From positions 3,472,001-3,536,000 of the forward strand of contig OY759762.1 in NCBI GenBank assembly GCA_963662645.2: DNA of 64,000 nt, given 5' to 3'. The first letter of the stretch is position 1. The number at the start of each line of letters is the position of its first letter. The translations under genes were made by a program, and so were the position numbers. Source of the stretch: Aldehydirespirator sp963662645. Its GTDB lineage: Bacteria > Actinomycetota > Acidimicrobiia > Acidimicrobiales > Aldehydirespiratoraceae. The notes below the pieces were generated by a model. It saw only the letters and a list, made by a program, of their open reading frames with translations. It ran no database searches and was not told the origin of the DNA. This document shows positions 37,203-45,325 of this stretch, in pieces.

Positions 37203-38633
37203 TCAGCCGGGGACTTCGATGCGGATGTCGCGCCGCACGGCTGGGCTCTCGGCCAGCGCCGCGTTCATGTTCTCCTCGTAGGGCGCCAGCGCGTCGTCCA
37301 TGGACTGGCCCTCGAGGACGTAGCGCCGGAACGCTCCGGCGAACTCCGCGTAGTGGATGCCGCCTTCGCTGTCGAAGGGGCCGCCGATGGGGCTGATGAT
37401 GATGGAGCGGGCCGCGTCGATGAACGCTTGGTGGTTGTTGGGCGGTGGCTGGCGCCACCTCGGGTCGTCGGCGTAGCGCTTCAGCGGGGGCACCACTGCG
37501 CCTCCCTCCATCCAGGGCACGTAGGCGGGCCCGTAGATGTGCTTGATGAGCTCCCAGACGATGTCGGGGTGCTCGGTCTGGGCGCTCACGCCCCAGCCGG
37601 CGGTGCCGCCGCCGGCCCGGGTGCCGTGGGTGCCCTCGGGCAGGGTATGCACGTCCCACTCGAACTCGGCGGCCCGCAGGGCGGGGACCGACCACACAGC
37701 TCCCCTGACCATGGCGAACCGGCCGCCGATGAAGCCGTCGTGCGGGCCGCCGGCCGCGGTGACCTGCTCGGGAGTGGCGAAGATCCCTTCGATGACCGGA
37801 TCCCAAATGGCTCGCAGCCCGGCCCTGAAGTTGTCGTCGATCAGCATGACCTGGGCCTCTTCGTCGAGGTAGTCCCCGCCGAAGGCCCCGATGGGACCGT
37901 GGGCGTTGTCCGGGTTGTCGGGCGCGGGCGCGTAGCCGATCACGTCGCCGGTGGTTAGCACCCGGGCGTACTCGGCCATGTCGTCCCACGTGAAGCCGTC
38001 TCCGGGAAGCTCGAGGCCGGCCGCCTCCAGCATCGGGATGTTGTAGAAGAAGGTGGTCACGTCGGCGCTCATGCCCTGGCAGTGCATCTCGCCGGCGGCC
38101 TGGTCGCCCAGGGCCACCGTGGAGCAGACCTGCAGCATCGACGGGTACCACGCGTCCACGTTCAGGTCGGGGTCGACCTCAAGGTAGGGCCGCATGTCCA
38201 GGGTGACCCCTTGCTGGGCGAACAGGTCGACCCAGCCGTTGTGGCTGAAGAAGAGGTCGGGCATGTTGTCGACGGCCTTGTAGGCCACCAGCTTCTCGGT
38301 GTAGCCGTCGGGCGCGATCTCCTCCATCTCGATCGACACGCCCGGATGGAGCGCGGTGAACGAGTCGATGGTGGGCTGCACCTCGTCGAGGTAGGGCAGG
38401 CCCGGCAGGGTCATCGCGGCCCAGCGCAGGGAGCCGCTCAGCTCGGGGGCGGCGGCCGCGGTCGTGGTTGTGGCTGCGGCCTCGGTGGTCGCGGGTGCAG
38501 CCGCCGCGGTGGTGGTGGTCGCGGCCGCCGGCTCGTCGTCGTCGCCGCAGGCCCCGAGGAGTGCGGCAGCGCCCAAACCCCCTCCAGTCAGCTGAAGGAA
38601 CCTCCGGCGGTCCATGTTGTCGTGTCGAGTCAT
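37203..38633 (-). CDS. Extracellular sugar-binding lipoprotein of CUT1 importer (Tat-type signal)
   Basis: 476 aa from ATG 38633, preceded by AGGGAGGG. The N-terminus has a twin-arginine motif (MDRRRFLQLTGGG) running into a lipobox LLGACG, so it is a Tat-exported lipoprotein. A Thr/Ala-rich linker of about 35 residues follows, then the solute-binding fold of family 1 (LPGLPYLDEVQPTIDSF, DNMPDLFFSHNGWVDLFAQQG, NAHGPIGAFGGDY, AGGGTAGWGVSAQTEHPDIV). The large Trp/Asp-rich binding lobe suits an oligosaccharide. It heads the operon that continues through two permeases, rhaM and PhyH-D. Confidence 0.92.
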   Translation of the reverse strand: MTRHDNMDRRRFLQLTGGGLGAAALLGACGDDDEPAAATTTTAAAAPATTEAAATTTTAAAAPELSGSLRWAAMTLPGLPYLDEVQPTIDSFTALHPGVSIEMEEIAPDGYTEKLVAYKAVDNMPDLFFSHNGWVDLFAQQGVTLDMRPYLEVDPDLNVDAWYPSMLQVCSTVALGDQAAGEMHCQGMSADVTTFFYNIPMLEAAGLELPGDGFTWDDMAEYARVLTTGDVIGYAPAPDNPDNAHGPIGAFGGDYLDEEAQVMLIDDNFRAGLRAIWDPVIEGIFATPEQVTAAGGPHDGFIGGRFAMVRGAVWSVPALRAAEFEWDVHTLPEGTHGTRAGGGTAGWGVSAQTEHPDIVWELIKHIYGPAYVPWMEGGAVVPPLKRYADDPRWRQPPPNNHQAFIDAARSIIISPIGGPFDSEGGIHYAEFAGAFRRYVLEGQSMDDALAPYEENMNAALAESPAVRRDIRIEVPG

Positions 38634-38690
38634 CGCGCCCTCCCTAGAGCCGTCCCCCAAGAGCGGAACCGGTAAGCCCCGCTGATCGAC

Positions 38691-38720
38691 ACCATAGGTG
38701 GGCCGGGATTGGGACGTGAA
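38691..38720 (-). promoter_or_regulatory. Possible promoter of the CUT1 importer operon
   Basis: On the minus strand TTCACG (38715-38720), an 18-base spacer and TATGGT (38691-38696), about 58 bases upstream of the start codon. Based on spacing alone. Confidence 0.35.
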
Positions 38721-38795
38721 ATTGGCGATCTCGACCGAGGTGAGTACGGCTCGGCCGAGCCACAAGCCGGCACTTGTTGACGCGCGGTCGCTCGG

Positions 38796-39332
38796 CTAGG
38801 AGTGAACCTGCTCGTAGCTTGGCCCGGCGGAGTCATCCACCCAGTACTTGGGCGCCCATCCGACGCCCTGCCAAGTCTTGATCTTGGTCGGCTGCATACG
38901 GAACAGCCACCTCGGCTGCTCCTTGCTCGCGGTCAGGTAGGTGGGACCGTTGGGGCCTAGATACCGGTACGACATCTTCTCGGCGATCTCCACCCACTGG
39001 CCCCCGACGTTGGGTTGTTCCACCACCTCCACGGTCCCTTCAGCGAAGACCTTGGGGACCTCTGTCGACTGTCCCATCTCGTCGGCCGGACTGTGCGGAG
39101 CGTCGATCACGATGCAGACTCTCGGATCCTGCTCGACGTAGCGGCACCATTCAGCTCGCTGGCGGCCAACGAACCAGAAGTCACGGCCGTCCCAGTGGAA
39201 CCAGACGGGAACCACGTAGGGCGATCCGTCCGGCTTGACACAGGCCAGACGGGCCAGCGCATCCGAGCCGAGGAAGGCTGCCACCTCCTCGCTGTCCATG
39301 GCGCCGATCTTCCCGCGGAATTCGTCGGCCAT
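38796..39332 (-). CDS. Pyridoxamine-phosphate-oxidase-like flavin/F420-binding protein (1)
   Basis: 178 aa, the split-barrel FMN/F420-binding fold. Visible: LARLACVKPDGSPYVVPVWF near residue 28, FWFVGRQRAEWCRYVEQD and VCIVIDAPHS, the strands that form the cofactor pocket, then an unusual conserved tail SYRYLGPNGPTYL and IKTWQGVGWAPKYWV. Such proteins reduce or oxidise small unsaturated or quinone-like compounds; the substrate is unknown. A clear paralog is at 58151. Both stand beside a member of the same SDR pair, so SDR plus oxidase is a duplicated module. Confidence 0.82.
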   Translation of the reverse strand: MADEFRGKIGAMDSEEVAAFLGSDALARLACVKPDGSPYVVPVWFHWDGRDFWFVGRQRAEWCRYVEQDPRVCIVIDAPHSPADEMGQSTEVPKVFAEGTVEVVEQPNVGGQWVEIAEKMSYRYLGPNGPTYLTASKEQPRWLFRMQPTKIKTWQGVGWAPKYWVDDSAGPSYEQVHS

Positions 39333-39419
39333 CGCTTGCCTCCCTGTGCTTGTATCGGTGTGGGCGAAATCGGGGCGCCGGCGAATCCCTCCCGCGTTTC
39401 GGTGCGGCTGGATCGGCGG

Positions 39420-40208
39420 CTAGCTCTCGGGCACGTCGTAGGTTTGGGCGGTGAGTGCGCCGTCCACGATGAGGTTTATCCCCGACACGTACTGGGCCTC
39501 GTCGGAGGCGAGATACAGGAAGGCGTGGGCCACGTCGTCGACGGACGCCAGCCGGTTGGCCGGGACCAGCGGGAAGCCTTCAGAGCGCCACTTGTCCATC
39601 AGTTCCTCGCCCACGATGTCGGTTGACTGCTGGGTGTCGGCTGGGCCCGGGCCAACGCTGTTGCATCGGATGTTGTAGGGCGCGCACTCCACTGCGATGG
39701 CCTTCGTCAATGCGGCTACGCCGGCTTTGGCCACGCAATAGTGGGTGAAGCCCCGACCATGTCCCAAAGAGGCGATCGACGAGGTGAACAGGATCACTCC
39801 GCCTCCGGTGTCCTTCATCGCTCGGGCGGCGCGGCTGCCCATCACGAAGTAGGCATCGAGGTTCACCGACAGGACCCGGCGCCATTCGTCGTCGGTCATG
39901 TCAACGAACTCGGCACTGGTCCAAGCCGCCGCGTTGGACACCATCACGTCGAGTTTCGGATCGATGGCCAGAGCCTGAGCCACGGCCTCAGCGCAATTCC
40001 CCATGACACCGAGATCGGTGTTCAGCAGGTGCGGAGTGGCGCCCATTTCCTCGATCACCGGCGCGACCGCGTCCAGTCGCTCCTGCTTGTAGTCGAGCAA
40101 GTACAGATTCTTCGCGCCCTCCTGCGCGAACAGTTCAGCGGTGCGGCGCCCGAAGCCGCTTCCGGCTCCGGTGACGAAGACATTGCGCCCTTCGAATCGT
40201 CGGCTCAT
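39420..40208 (-). CDS. Short-chain dehydrogenase/reductase, module copy 1
   Basis: 262 aa from ATG 40208 with GGAGGATCAGGA in front. Classical SDR: the nucleotide motif TGAGSGFG near residue 12, NAAA-type VMVSNAAAW near 92, catalytic Ser in TSSIASLGH and YCVAK near residue 158. The C-terminal ASDEAQYVSGINLIVDGAL is standard. It could be the L-rhamnose (or L-fucose) 1-dehydrogenase missing from the central pathway, since SDRs of this type do that job elsewhere; this is inference from context. It is very similar along its whole length to the SDR at 56500, and its gene lies next to the oxidase at 38796. Confidence 0.88.
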   Translation of the reverse strand: MSRRFEGRNVFVTGAGSGFGRRTAELFAQEGAKNLYLLDYKQERLDAVAPVIEEMGATPHLLNTDLGVMGNCAEAVAQALAIDPKLDVMVSNAAAWTSAEFVDMTDDEWRRVLSVNLDAYFVMGSRAARAMKDTGGGVILFTSSIASLGHGRGFTHYCVAKAGVAALTKAIAVECAPYNIRCNSVGPGPADTQQSTDIVGEELMDKWRSEGFPLVPANRLASVDDVAHAFLYLASDEAQYVSGINLIVDGALTAQTYDVPES

Positions 40209-40449
40209 TCCTGATCCTCCAATGTGTCCGGCTTTGAAGCGCATTCTCCTGGCCGGGGCACCGTCATGTGCTCTGCTATGTGCTCTGCCGCGGCCAGGAC
40301 GTGTGTCTCATCTTAGAGGCCGAGCGGATAGACCGCGAATGCGGCCCATACGGGCGAGGCCGTGGCCCGAGCGGCCCGTGAGCGCAGCGAACAAGAGCGG
40401 GAGTGTCACCGCTGCGACGCGACCGGCCCATCATTTATCCGCGCTCGCT
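40209..40449. other. Intergenic region between SDR 1 and the IS element
   Basis: 241 bases without a gene. It holds one copy of the 50-bp dispersed repeat (40354-40403). No other structure was recognised. Confidence 0.6.
40354..40403 (+). repeat. 50-bp dispersed repeat, copy 1
   Basis: Matches the reverse complement of 60983-61032 at about 45 of 50 positions. Shared core GAGGCCGTGGCCCGAGCGGC. It contains the small hairpin GGCC-GT-GGCC. Confidence 0.85.
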
Positions 40450-40470
40450 CTTAGCCTGGATCCACCGGTG
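40450..40470 (+). repeat. Left terminal inverted repeat of the IS1380-family element
   Basis: Shares AGCCTGGATCCACCGG with the inverted right end at 42067-42087. Confidence 0.8.
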
Positions 40471-40639
40471 GGCGGCTGGTGTGGTGGGGGTTGGGGTTGG
40501 TTCGGCGCGTGGTGGGTTCTGGTGGGCGGCGCCGGGCGCCGCGGGCTGGTGCGGGCGTGCTGGGCCGGGGGTTGGGGCTTTGGCGGTTGGTGGCGCTGGG
40601 GGTGGTGCTGGGGGACGCCGGGCCCCTGGGTTCGGGGGT

Positions 40640-41962
40640 TCAGATGAGCAGGGGCAGGTTGCGGAGGTGTCGCAGCGCTCGGGTGAAGGTGTGCTGCCAG
40701 GGCCAGTCGGCGGGCAGGCGCAGGATGTGTCGTCGGCCGTGGTTGACGACGCGGCCGCAGACGGTGAGCAGCCGCTGTTTTTGTGTGTTGGCGACGGTGA
40801 GGCGGCCGGGGTGCTGGGCGCGGCCGAGGCGTGCGGTCCAGCGGGCGATGTTGTGGGCGAGCGAGGCGCAGGCGAGGTGGGCGGCGTTGGCGAAGAACCT
40901 GCCCGAGGGGCAGTGGGCGAGGCCGTTGTCTTTGAGGTCACGAATGGCGAGCTCGACTCGGGCGTGGTCTCGGTGGTAGGCGTCGGCGGCGGCGGTGTCG
41001 AGGTCGTGGCGGTCAGTTATGAAGCAGTGGTGGCGCCAGTCGGGCCAGAGGGTTGCCTGTGCGCCTGTGAGGCGGCTGCGGCGCGCCACCAGCCGCAGCT
41101 TGCGGGGGCCGTCGGGGTCGCGGCGGCCGGTCTCGATGGTGGTCTCAGCGACCTGCGCTATGCCTTCTTCGGTGTAGGGGATCGGCGTCCAGGCTTTGTC
41201 CCCGATGGCGTCTATGGCTGCTGAGACCTTGGAGTTCTGCGGGATCGTGATCGAATACGACGCGCCGCGGGCCTCGATGGCGTCGATCATGTCATAGGAG
41301 AAGAACCCCGCGTCGGCGCGCACGGTCACCGCCGCGCCGGGAGCGAGACGACGCAGCCTCGCCAGGGTCTCGGCCACAAACCGCAGGTGGCCGCGCTGGG
41401 AGCTGCCGGACCGCATCCGGACGTGGACCATCTCGCCGGTGTCGTCTCTGGCCGCGACCAGCGGGTGATAGCCCAACACGCCGGTGTGGCCGTAGGCGGC
41501 GCCCTGCTTGGATGTGCCGTGGACCTCACAGACCGTGGAGTCCAGATCCACCGTGATCTCCCCAGCGTCGGGCGCCGCGCCCAAAGACCACGCCCGGCCG
41601 AGCGCCAGCTCGCCGGCGCGGTCGAGCTGGCGCACGTGTCCCCACGTGAACGAGCGCAGCCATGTCCCCAAAGTCGACGGCGCCAACGGCTCAAACGGCA
41701 GCACCGCCCCAGCAGAGCCCGCCCGCAGCCTGCTCGCGTCGTCGATGAACGAGCCGCCCACCAGCATCGACGCCGCCACCGACAGCGCCTTGGCCCCCGA
41801 GCCGCGCCCCGACCCGGGCGGGCGCACCGCCGCGTCGATCAGCGCCTCCAGCCCGAGGCGGTCCATCACCGTGCCCGCCAGCAACAGCCCCGCATCCGCC
41901 ACCAAAGACCCGTCGTCGAAACGAACCTCCAACCCGTCGATCCCACCCGATACGCTGCCCAC
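40640..41962 (-). CDS. IS1380-family transposase
   Basis: 440 aa, full length for the family. The DDE catalytic core is readable: first Asp in TVDLDSTVCEVHG near residue 140, second Asp in VRADAGFFSYD near 227, and Glu in HARVELAIRDLKD near 345. The C-terminal DDE domain is followed by an Arg-rich tail. The frame is intact, so the element may be active. The coding sequence is even more GC-rich than its surroundings. It lies between the rhamnose island and the cupin-to-EthD cluster, opposite in direction to the latter. Confidence 0.93.
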   Translation of the reverse strand: MGSVSGGIDGLEVRFDDGSLVADAGLLLAGTVMDRLGLEALIDAAVRPPGSGRGSGAKALSVAASMLVGGSFIDDASRLRAGSAGAVLPFEPLAPSTLGTWLRSFTWGHVRQLDRAGELALGRAWSLGAAPDAGEITVDLDSTVCEVHGTSKQGAAYGHTGVLGYHPLVAARDDTGEMVHVRMRSGSSQRGHLRFVAETLARLRRLAPGAAVTVRADAGFFSYDMIDAIEARGASYSITIPQNSKVSAAIDAIGDKAWTPIPYTEEGIAQVAETTIETGRRDPDGPRKLRLVARRSRLTGAQATLWPDWRHHCFITDRHDLDTAAADAYHRDHARVELAIRDLKDNGLAHCPSGRFFANAAHLACASLAHNIARWTARLGRAQHPGRLTVANTQKQRLLTVCGRVVNHGRRHILRLPADWPWQHTFTRALRHLRNLPLLI

Positions 41963-42066
41963 AGGAAGTGCCTCCTCACGTGGCCGGAATGACCGTTACT
42001 GCAAACAGCATTCTCCCATGTCAGGAGGCCTTTCCGGTGGACGCGCCAACCCCACAGCGCTCACCG

Positions 42067-42087
42067 CGCCGGTGGATCCAGGCTTAG
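42067..42087 (-). repeat. Right terminal inverted repeat of the IS1380-family element
   Basis: Inverted copy of the left end, with mismatches only near the outer tip and after the CCGG. Confidence 0.8.
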
Positions 42088-42197
42088 TCGGCATCCGATC
42101 CTTGGTCCCGGAGGGGCCGCTTGAACGGTTCGCTGTGCGCGCCAAGCGAAGGGCAACTATTGTGCTTTTCCCAGCCACGAGCAAAGGGGGACGGCAA

Positions 42198-42578
42198 GTG
42201 CTCGATTACACCGAATTGAAGGATCAGGGAGGTCTCGAAGCCTGGCCCGGCTTCGACGAACTGCCCTACGCGAAGACACTCGATGGCGATCCGGTCCAGT
42301 CGGGCCGTTTCGACTCAGGCGGCCTCGGCATGCGCACGATGACGGGTGTCTGGGCATGCACGGAGGGCAGCTTCGAATACACCTATCCGGGCGACGAGAT
42401 CTGCACCCTGCTCGAAGGCAGGATCCGGCTGGTTTCTTCGGATGGCGAATCCCACGAGTTCGCCGCGGGTGACACCTTCTACAACCGCAAGGGCGAGGTG
42501 TGGAATTGGACGGTCATCGAGCCGGTCCGCAAGATCTTCCACATCCACGACCCGGACTCCGACGAGCTCGCCGACTGA
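42198..42578 (+). CDS. Cupin-domain protein (DUF861/EutQ-like)
   Basis: 126 aa from GTG 42198, eight bases after AAAGGGGG. A single small beta-barrel: GRFDSGGLGMRTMTGVW, FEYTYPGDEICTLLEGRI near residues 56-74 and FAAGDTFYNRKGEVWNWTV near 87-105. It matches the cupin_3 type with the Trp-rich second motif. The usual metal His residues of motif 1 are replaced, as is common in this subgroup. It may bind or isomerise a small polar metabolite. First gene after the IS element and start of a plus-strand run of small enzymes. Confidence 0.78.
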   Translation: MLDYTELKDQGGLEAWPGFDELPYAKTLDGDPVQSGRFDSGGLGMRTMTGVWACTEGSFEYTYPGDEICTLLEGRIRLVSSDGESHEFAAGDTFYNRKGEVWNWTVIEPVRKIFHIHDPDSDELAD

Positions 42579-42740
42579 GCGAAACCTGGTGCCGTCCGTG
42601 CACGGCGACCCGCGTCGCGGACGAGTCTCAAAACCGAGTCGGGCTCAGTCGGCCTTGATGGCGTCATTTGTCTGATGTATGGTCGGCCCATCGCCCGCCG
42701 GTAGCCCGGCGCGTCGTACTCCTGAATGGGGGCCAGGAGC

Positions 42741-43205
42741 ATGATCGATTCCGTGTTGACCACCGCGGTGACCGTCTCCGACATGGAGCGTTCACTCGCC
42801 TTCTACCGCGACCTGCTCGGCTTTCGAGTGGCAGCAGAACTCCCTCCGCCGGCCGAGCGAGCGCGTTGGGACGTTTACCATCAGCAAGTCTGCGGCGTTG
42901 ACGAGGCGGTGATTCGCGTCGTCTACTTGGAGGCACCCGACAGTGAGACCGCCCTCGAGTTGATCGAGTACACGACTCCAAAGAAACCACCGCAACCGCC
43001 GAGCAATGTCGATCAGGGCGGCACTGTGATCATCGCCTTGGCTGTGTCGGACAGCGAGAGCGTTGTGGCCCGGGTCCGCGAAGCCGGCGTCGAGACGTTG
43101 TCGAATCCGGTGCCCTATGTCACCGATGACGGTGTTTCCTCCAAGACGACATATCTGCGAGATCCCGATGGAACATTGCTGTGTTTCTTTGAGATAATTG
43201 AATGA
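42741..43205 (+). CDS. VOC-superfamily (glyoxalase/dioxygenase fold) protein
   Basis: 154 aa from ATG 42741, preceded by CCAGGAGC; the ATG at 42726 lacks a site. Two beta-alpha-beta-beta-beta units: MERSLAFYRDLLGFRV near residue 18 and VVARVREAGVETL with YLRDPDGTLLCFFEI at the end, ending with the family Glu. VOC proteins are metal-dependent isomerases, lyases or dioxygenases. A metal set of the glyoxalase type (H/E...E) is only partly visible, so the reaction cannot be named. Followed by an AT-rich gap before the first SnoaL-like gene. Confidence 0.82.
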   Translation: MIDSVLTTAVTVSDMERSLAFYRDLLGFRVAAELPPPAERARWDVYHQQVCGVDEAVIRVVYLEAPDSETALELIEYTTPKKPPQPPSNVDQGGTVIIALAVSDSESVVARVREAGVETLSNPVPYVTDDGVSSKTTYLRDPDGTLLCFFEIIE

Positions 43206-43269
43206 AAAGTCTGATCTCTCAATAGATAAGATAATATAGCCGATTATAACACTCGAACGGAGAAACGAA
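43206..43269 (+). promoter_or_regulatory. AT-rich intergenic island, possible promoter
   Basis: Unusually AT-rich for this genome, with GATAATATA and TAGATAAGATAATATAG near 43222-43239. Likely a promoter or an inserted leader for the first SnoaL-like gene; no clear -35 was found. Confidence 0.35.
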
Positions 43270-43686
43270 ATGACAGATCCACAGGATGTCGTACGCCGCA
43301 ATTTTGCGGCATTCGACGCCAAGGACGCCCAAGGAGTCATCGACACCTACACCGAGGATTGCATACTCATCGACGTCGCTGCACCGGAGCCCACTTACGG
43401 CAGCGCCTTCCTTCACGAGCACATGGCCAACCTTTCGAACGCATTCCCGGACATGCACATCGAGGACGAGCGCCTGCTGACGGGTGAGAACCTGGTTGCG
43501 GCCGAGTTCGTCCTGGTCGGAACCCATCTCGGCGAGTTCCTGGGCTACCCGCCGTCGGGAAACGTGATCCGCTGGGTCACCTGCAGCTTCTTCGACCTGA
43601 CCGACGACAACGAGAAGATCTGGAAGGAGACCTACTACTACGACTTGGCCAGCGTCACTGCGCAACTCCAGCCGCGAAACGACTGA
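43270..43686 (+). CDS. SnoaL-like (NTF2-fold) protein 1
   Basis: 138 aa. N-terminal DPQDVVRRNFAAFDAKDAQGV, then TYTEDCILIDVAAPEPTYG and the typical cone-fold strands VAAEFVLVGTHLGEFLG and VIRWVTCSFFDLTDD, ending KETYYYDLASVTAQL. SnoaL and ketosteroid-isomerase-like proteins catalyse aldol cyclisation, isomerisation or hydrolysis in a hydrophobic pocket. The residues do not tell which. Downstream of the AT-rich gap and 50 bases before a second protein of the same fold. Confidence 0.82.
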   Translation: MTDPQDVVRRNFAAFDAKDAQGVIDTYTEDCILIDVAAPEPTYGSAFLHEHMANLSNAFPDMHIEDERLLTGENLVAAEFVLVGTHLGEFLGYPPSGNVIRWVTCSFFDLTDDNEKIWKETYYYDLASVTAQLQPRND

Positions 43687-43735
43687 GGGATCGGCCCGCG
43701 GCCTCCGCAGACCCGCGGGCAGGGAGGACTGATTC

Positions 43736-44152
43736 ATGAGAACAAAGGCATGTGACGTGGTGGAGGCCTATCTGGATGCCTTCCTCAACTCGCGCTGGGA
43801 CGAGGTCCGACCCGCGCTGGCCGACGACTGCGTGGTCGTGGACCCGCTCATGCCCGACCCCGTCAAGGGCAAGCAGGAAGTGATGGATCTGCTGGCCTAC
43901 TGCCATTCTTGGGGCCACTATCACGGCGAGATCCTCAACATCTTCGGGGATGAGCGGCAGGTCGCCGTCCAGCTGCGGATCAGCGGCAAGGTGATCGAGG
44001 CGCCCGAGGGCATGCCCGATGAGGTCGTCGGTCGGGAGTTCGCCTTCGCGGAGTGCGATTTGTTCCAACTCGACGACGACCATCGCATCACCAAGGTCTC
44101 GATCTACGCCGACGTGGTCACGCTCCAGAACCAGTTGGGCCAGGAGTTCTGA
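43736..44152 (+). CDS. SnoaL-like (NTF2-fold) protein 2
   Basis: 138 aa, same length and fold as the previous gene but with low sequence similarity: VVEAYLDAFLNSRWDEVRPAL, DCVVVDPLMPDPVKGK, VAVQLRISGKVIEAP, then FAFAECDLFQLDDDHRIT and VSIYADVVTLQNQLG. Possible active-site acids are in DPLMPD and ECD. The two may form a heterodimer or act in series. The stop is two bases before the alcohol dehydrogenase start, so the genes are co-transcribed. Confidence 0.82.
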   Translation: MRTKACDVVEAYLDAFLNSRWDEVRPALADDCVVVDPLMPDPVKGKQEVMDLLAYCHSWGHYHGEILNIFGDERQVAVQLRISGKVIEAPEGMPDEVVGREFAFAECDLFQLDDDHRITKVSIYADVVTLQNQLGQEF

Positions 44153-44153
44153 A

Positions 44154-45185
44154 ATGAGGGCCGCCCGGCTGCTCCCCGACGCCGACAGCCTCGCGGTCCT
44201 CGATGTGGGCGAACCTGTGCCGTCCGGAGACGAGGTCCTGGTGAGGGTGGTGGGCGCCGGCGTGTGCCGGTCCGACATCCATGTGCTCGACGGCGCCTTC
44301 GCCGACATGATTCGCCGTCCGGTGACGCCGGGGCACGAGATCGCGGGCGTTGTCGAAGCCATCGGCTCAGACGTGAGCGACCTCGAAGTCGGGACGCCCG
44401 TGGCCGTGATGGTGGGGTGGGGATGCGGCCACTGCGACGCCTGCGTGGGCGGCCACGAGCAGCTTTGCCCCTCCGGTGATGAGGCGGGCGCCACCGTCGA
44501 CGGCGGGTTCGCGGAGTTGGTGCTCGTGCCGCACCGGCGCCATGTTGTGCCGCTCGGCGACGTGTCGCCGTACGAAGCCACTCCGTTCGGCTGTGCGGCG
44601 CTGTGCTCGTACGCGGCCGTCAAGCGGGTGGCACCGTTCCTGTCGGGTCAGTCGACCCTCGTCGTGCTCGGCGCCGGTGGGCTGGGCCTCTACGCCACCC
44701 ACTACGCCCGCACCCTCACCGGGGCGCGCGTGGTGGCGGTCGATCCTCGGCCGGAGGCGCGCGACCTCGCCCTGGCCGCGGGCGCGCACGACAGCATTCC
44801 ATCGGGCGCCGACGCCGCGGGTGCGCTGAGCGAGCTGACCGCAGGCCGCGGCGCCGAGGCCGTCATCGACTTCGTCGGAACCGATGAGACGCTCGGGCTG
44901 GCCGCGGCCACGGTGGCGGCGCGGGGGATCGTGGCGCTGCTCGGCCTCGCGGGCGGCCATGTCGCCTTCGGCTTCGAGGCGCTGGCGCCGGAGGCCGCGC
45001 TGACCACGGTCGTGGCCGGCACCGTTCTCGACCTCCACGACGTGGTGCGCCTCGCCCAGCGCGACGCTTTTTCCATGCCCCTGAGCCCCTATCCGCTCGA
45101 CGGCATAAGCGAGGCGATCTCCGATCTGCGCGCCGGCCGAATCAACGGCCGCGCCATCATCCTCCCCGGGGGGCAGCCAGCATGA
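44154..45185 (+). CDS. Zinc-dependent alcohol dehydrogenase (MDR superfamily)
   Basis: 343 aa from ATG 44154. Catalytic zinc ligands are Cys in GVCRSDIH near residue 38 and His-Glu in TPGHEIAGVV near 62. The structural zinc loop GCGHCDACVGGHEQLC supplies four cysteines near residues 88-103. The Rossmann motif is VVLGAGGLGLYA near 170, with Asp in VVAVDPRPEA, indicating NAD preference. It oxidises an alcohol or reduces an aldehyde from the cluster's substrate. It is the only clear redox enzyme of this run, translated together with the SnoaL-like pair. Confidence 0.9.
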   Translation: MRAARLLPDADSLAVLDVGEPVPSGDEVLVRVVGAGVCRSDIHVLDGAFADMIRRPVTPGHEIAGVVEAIGSDVSDLEVGTPVAVMVGWGCGHCDACVGGHEQLCPSGDEAGATVDGGFAELVLVPHRRHVVPLGDVSPYEATPFGCAALCSYAAVKRVAPFLSGQSTLVVLGAGGLGLYATHYARTLTGARVVAVDPRPEARDLALAAGAHDSIPSGADAAGALSELTAGRGAEAVIDFVGTDETLGLAAATVAARGIVALLGLAGGHVAFGFEALAPEAALTTVVAGTVLDLHDVVRLAQRDAFSMPLSPYPLDGISEAISDLRAGRINGRAIILPGGQPA

Positions 45186-45268
45186 CCGGCTCGTTGCCAC
45201 CGCCCACGGGGCCTGGCACCACGGCGGAGCACGTGATCCGGGCACGGCTTGGGCGGGATCGTCCCTAA
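45182..45268 (+). CDS. Possible 28-residue remnant or mini-ORF after the alcohol dehydrogenase
   Basis: ATG 45182 overlaps the dehydrogenase stop (ATGA) and runs to TAA 45268. The peptide ends AEHVIRARLGRDRP and matches nothing I know. It could be the stump of a deleted gene; support is limited to the overlap. Confidence 0.25.
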   Translation: MTGSLPPPTGPGTTAEHVIRARLGRDRP

Positions 45269-45325
45269 CGGTTCGCAGTACTCGATCAACAGACCTCCCT
45301 CGAAATCAATGAAAGGCAATTATTC

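Larger units (their letters stand above)
40450..42087 (-). mobile_element. Insertion sequence of the IS1380 family
   Basis: About 1638 bases, the usual size of the family. Terminal inverted repeats of about 21 bases flank a single transposase gene: left CTTAGCCTGGATCCACCGGTG (40450-40470), right the complement of CTAAGCCTGGATCCACCGGC. A target duplication could not be assigned with confidence. Confidence 0.85.

Noticed and set aside
40446..42092. Target-site duplication of the IS element
   Set aside because: The flanks (GCTCGCT and TCGGCAT) give no convincing matching pair, so none is claimed.
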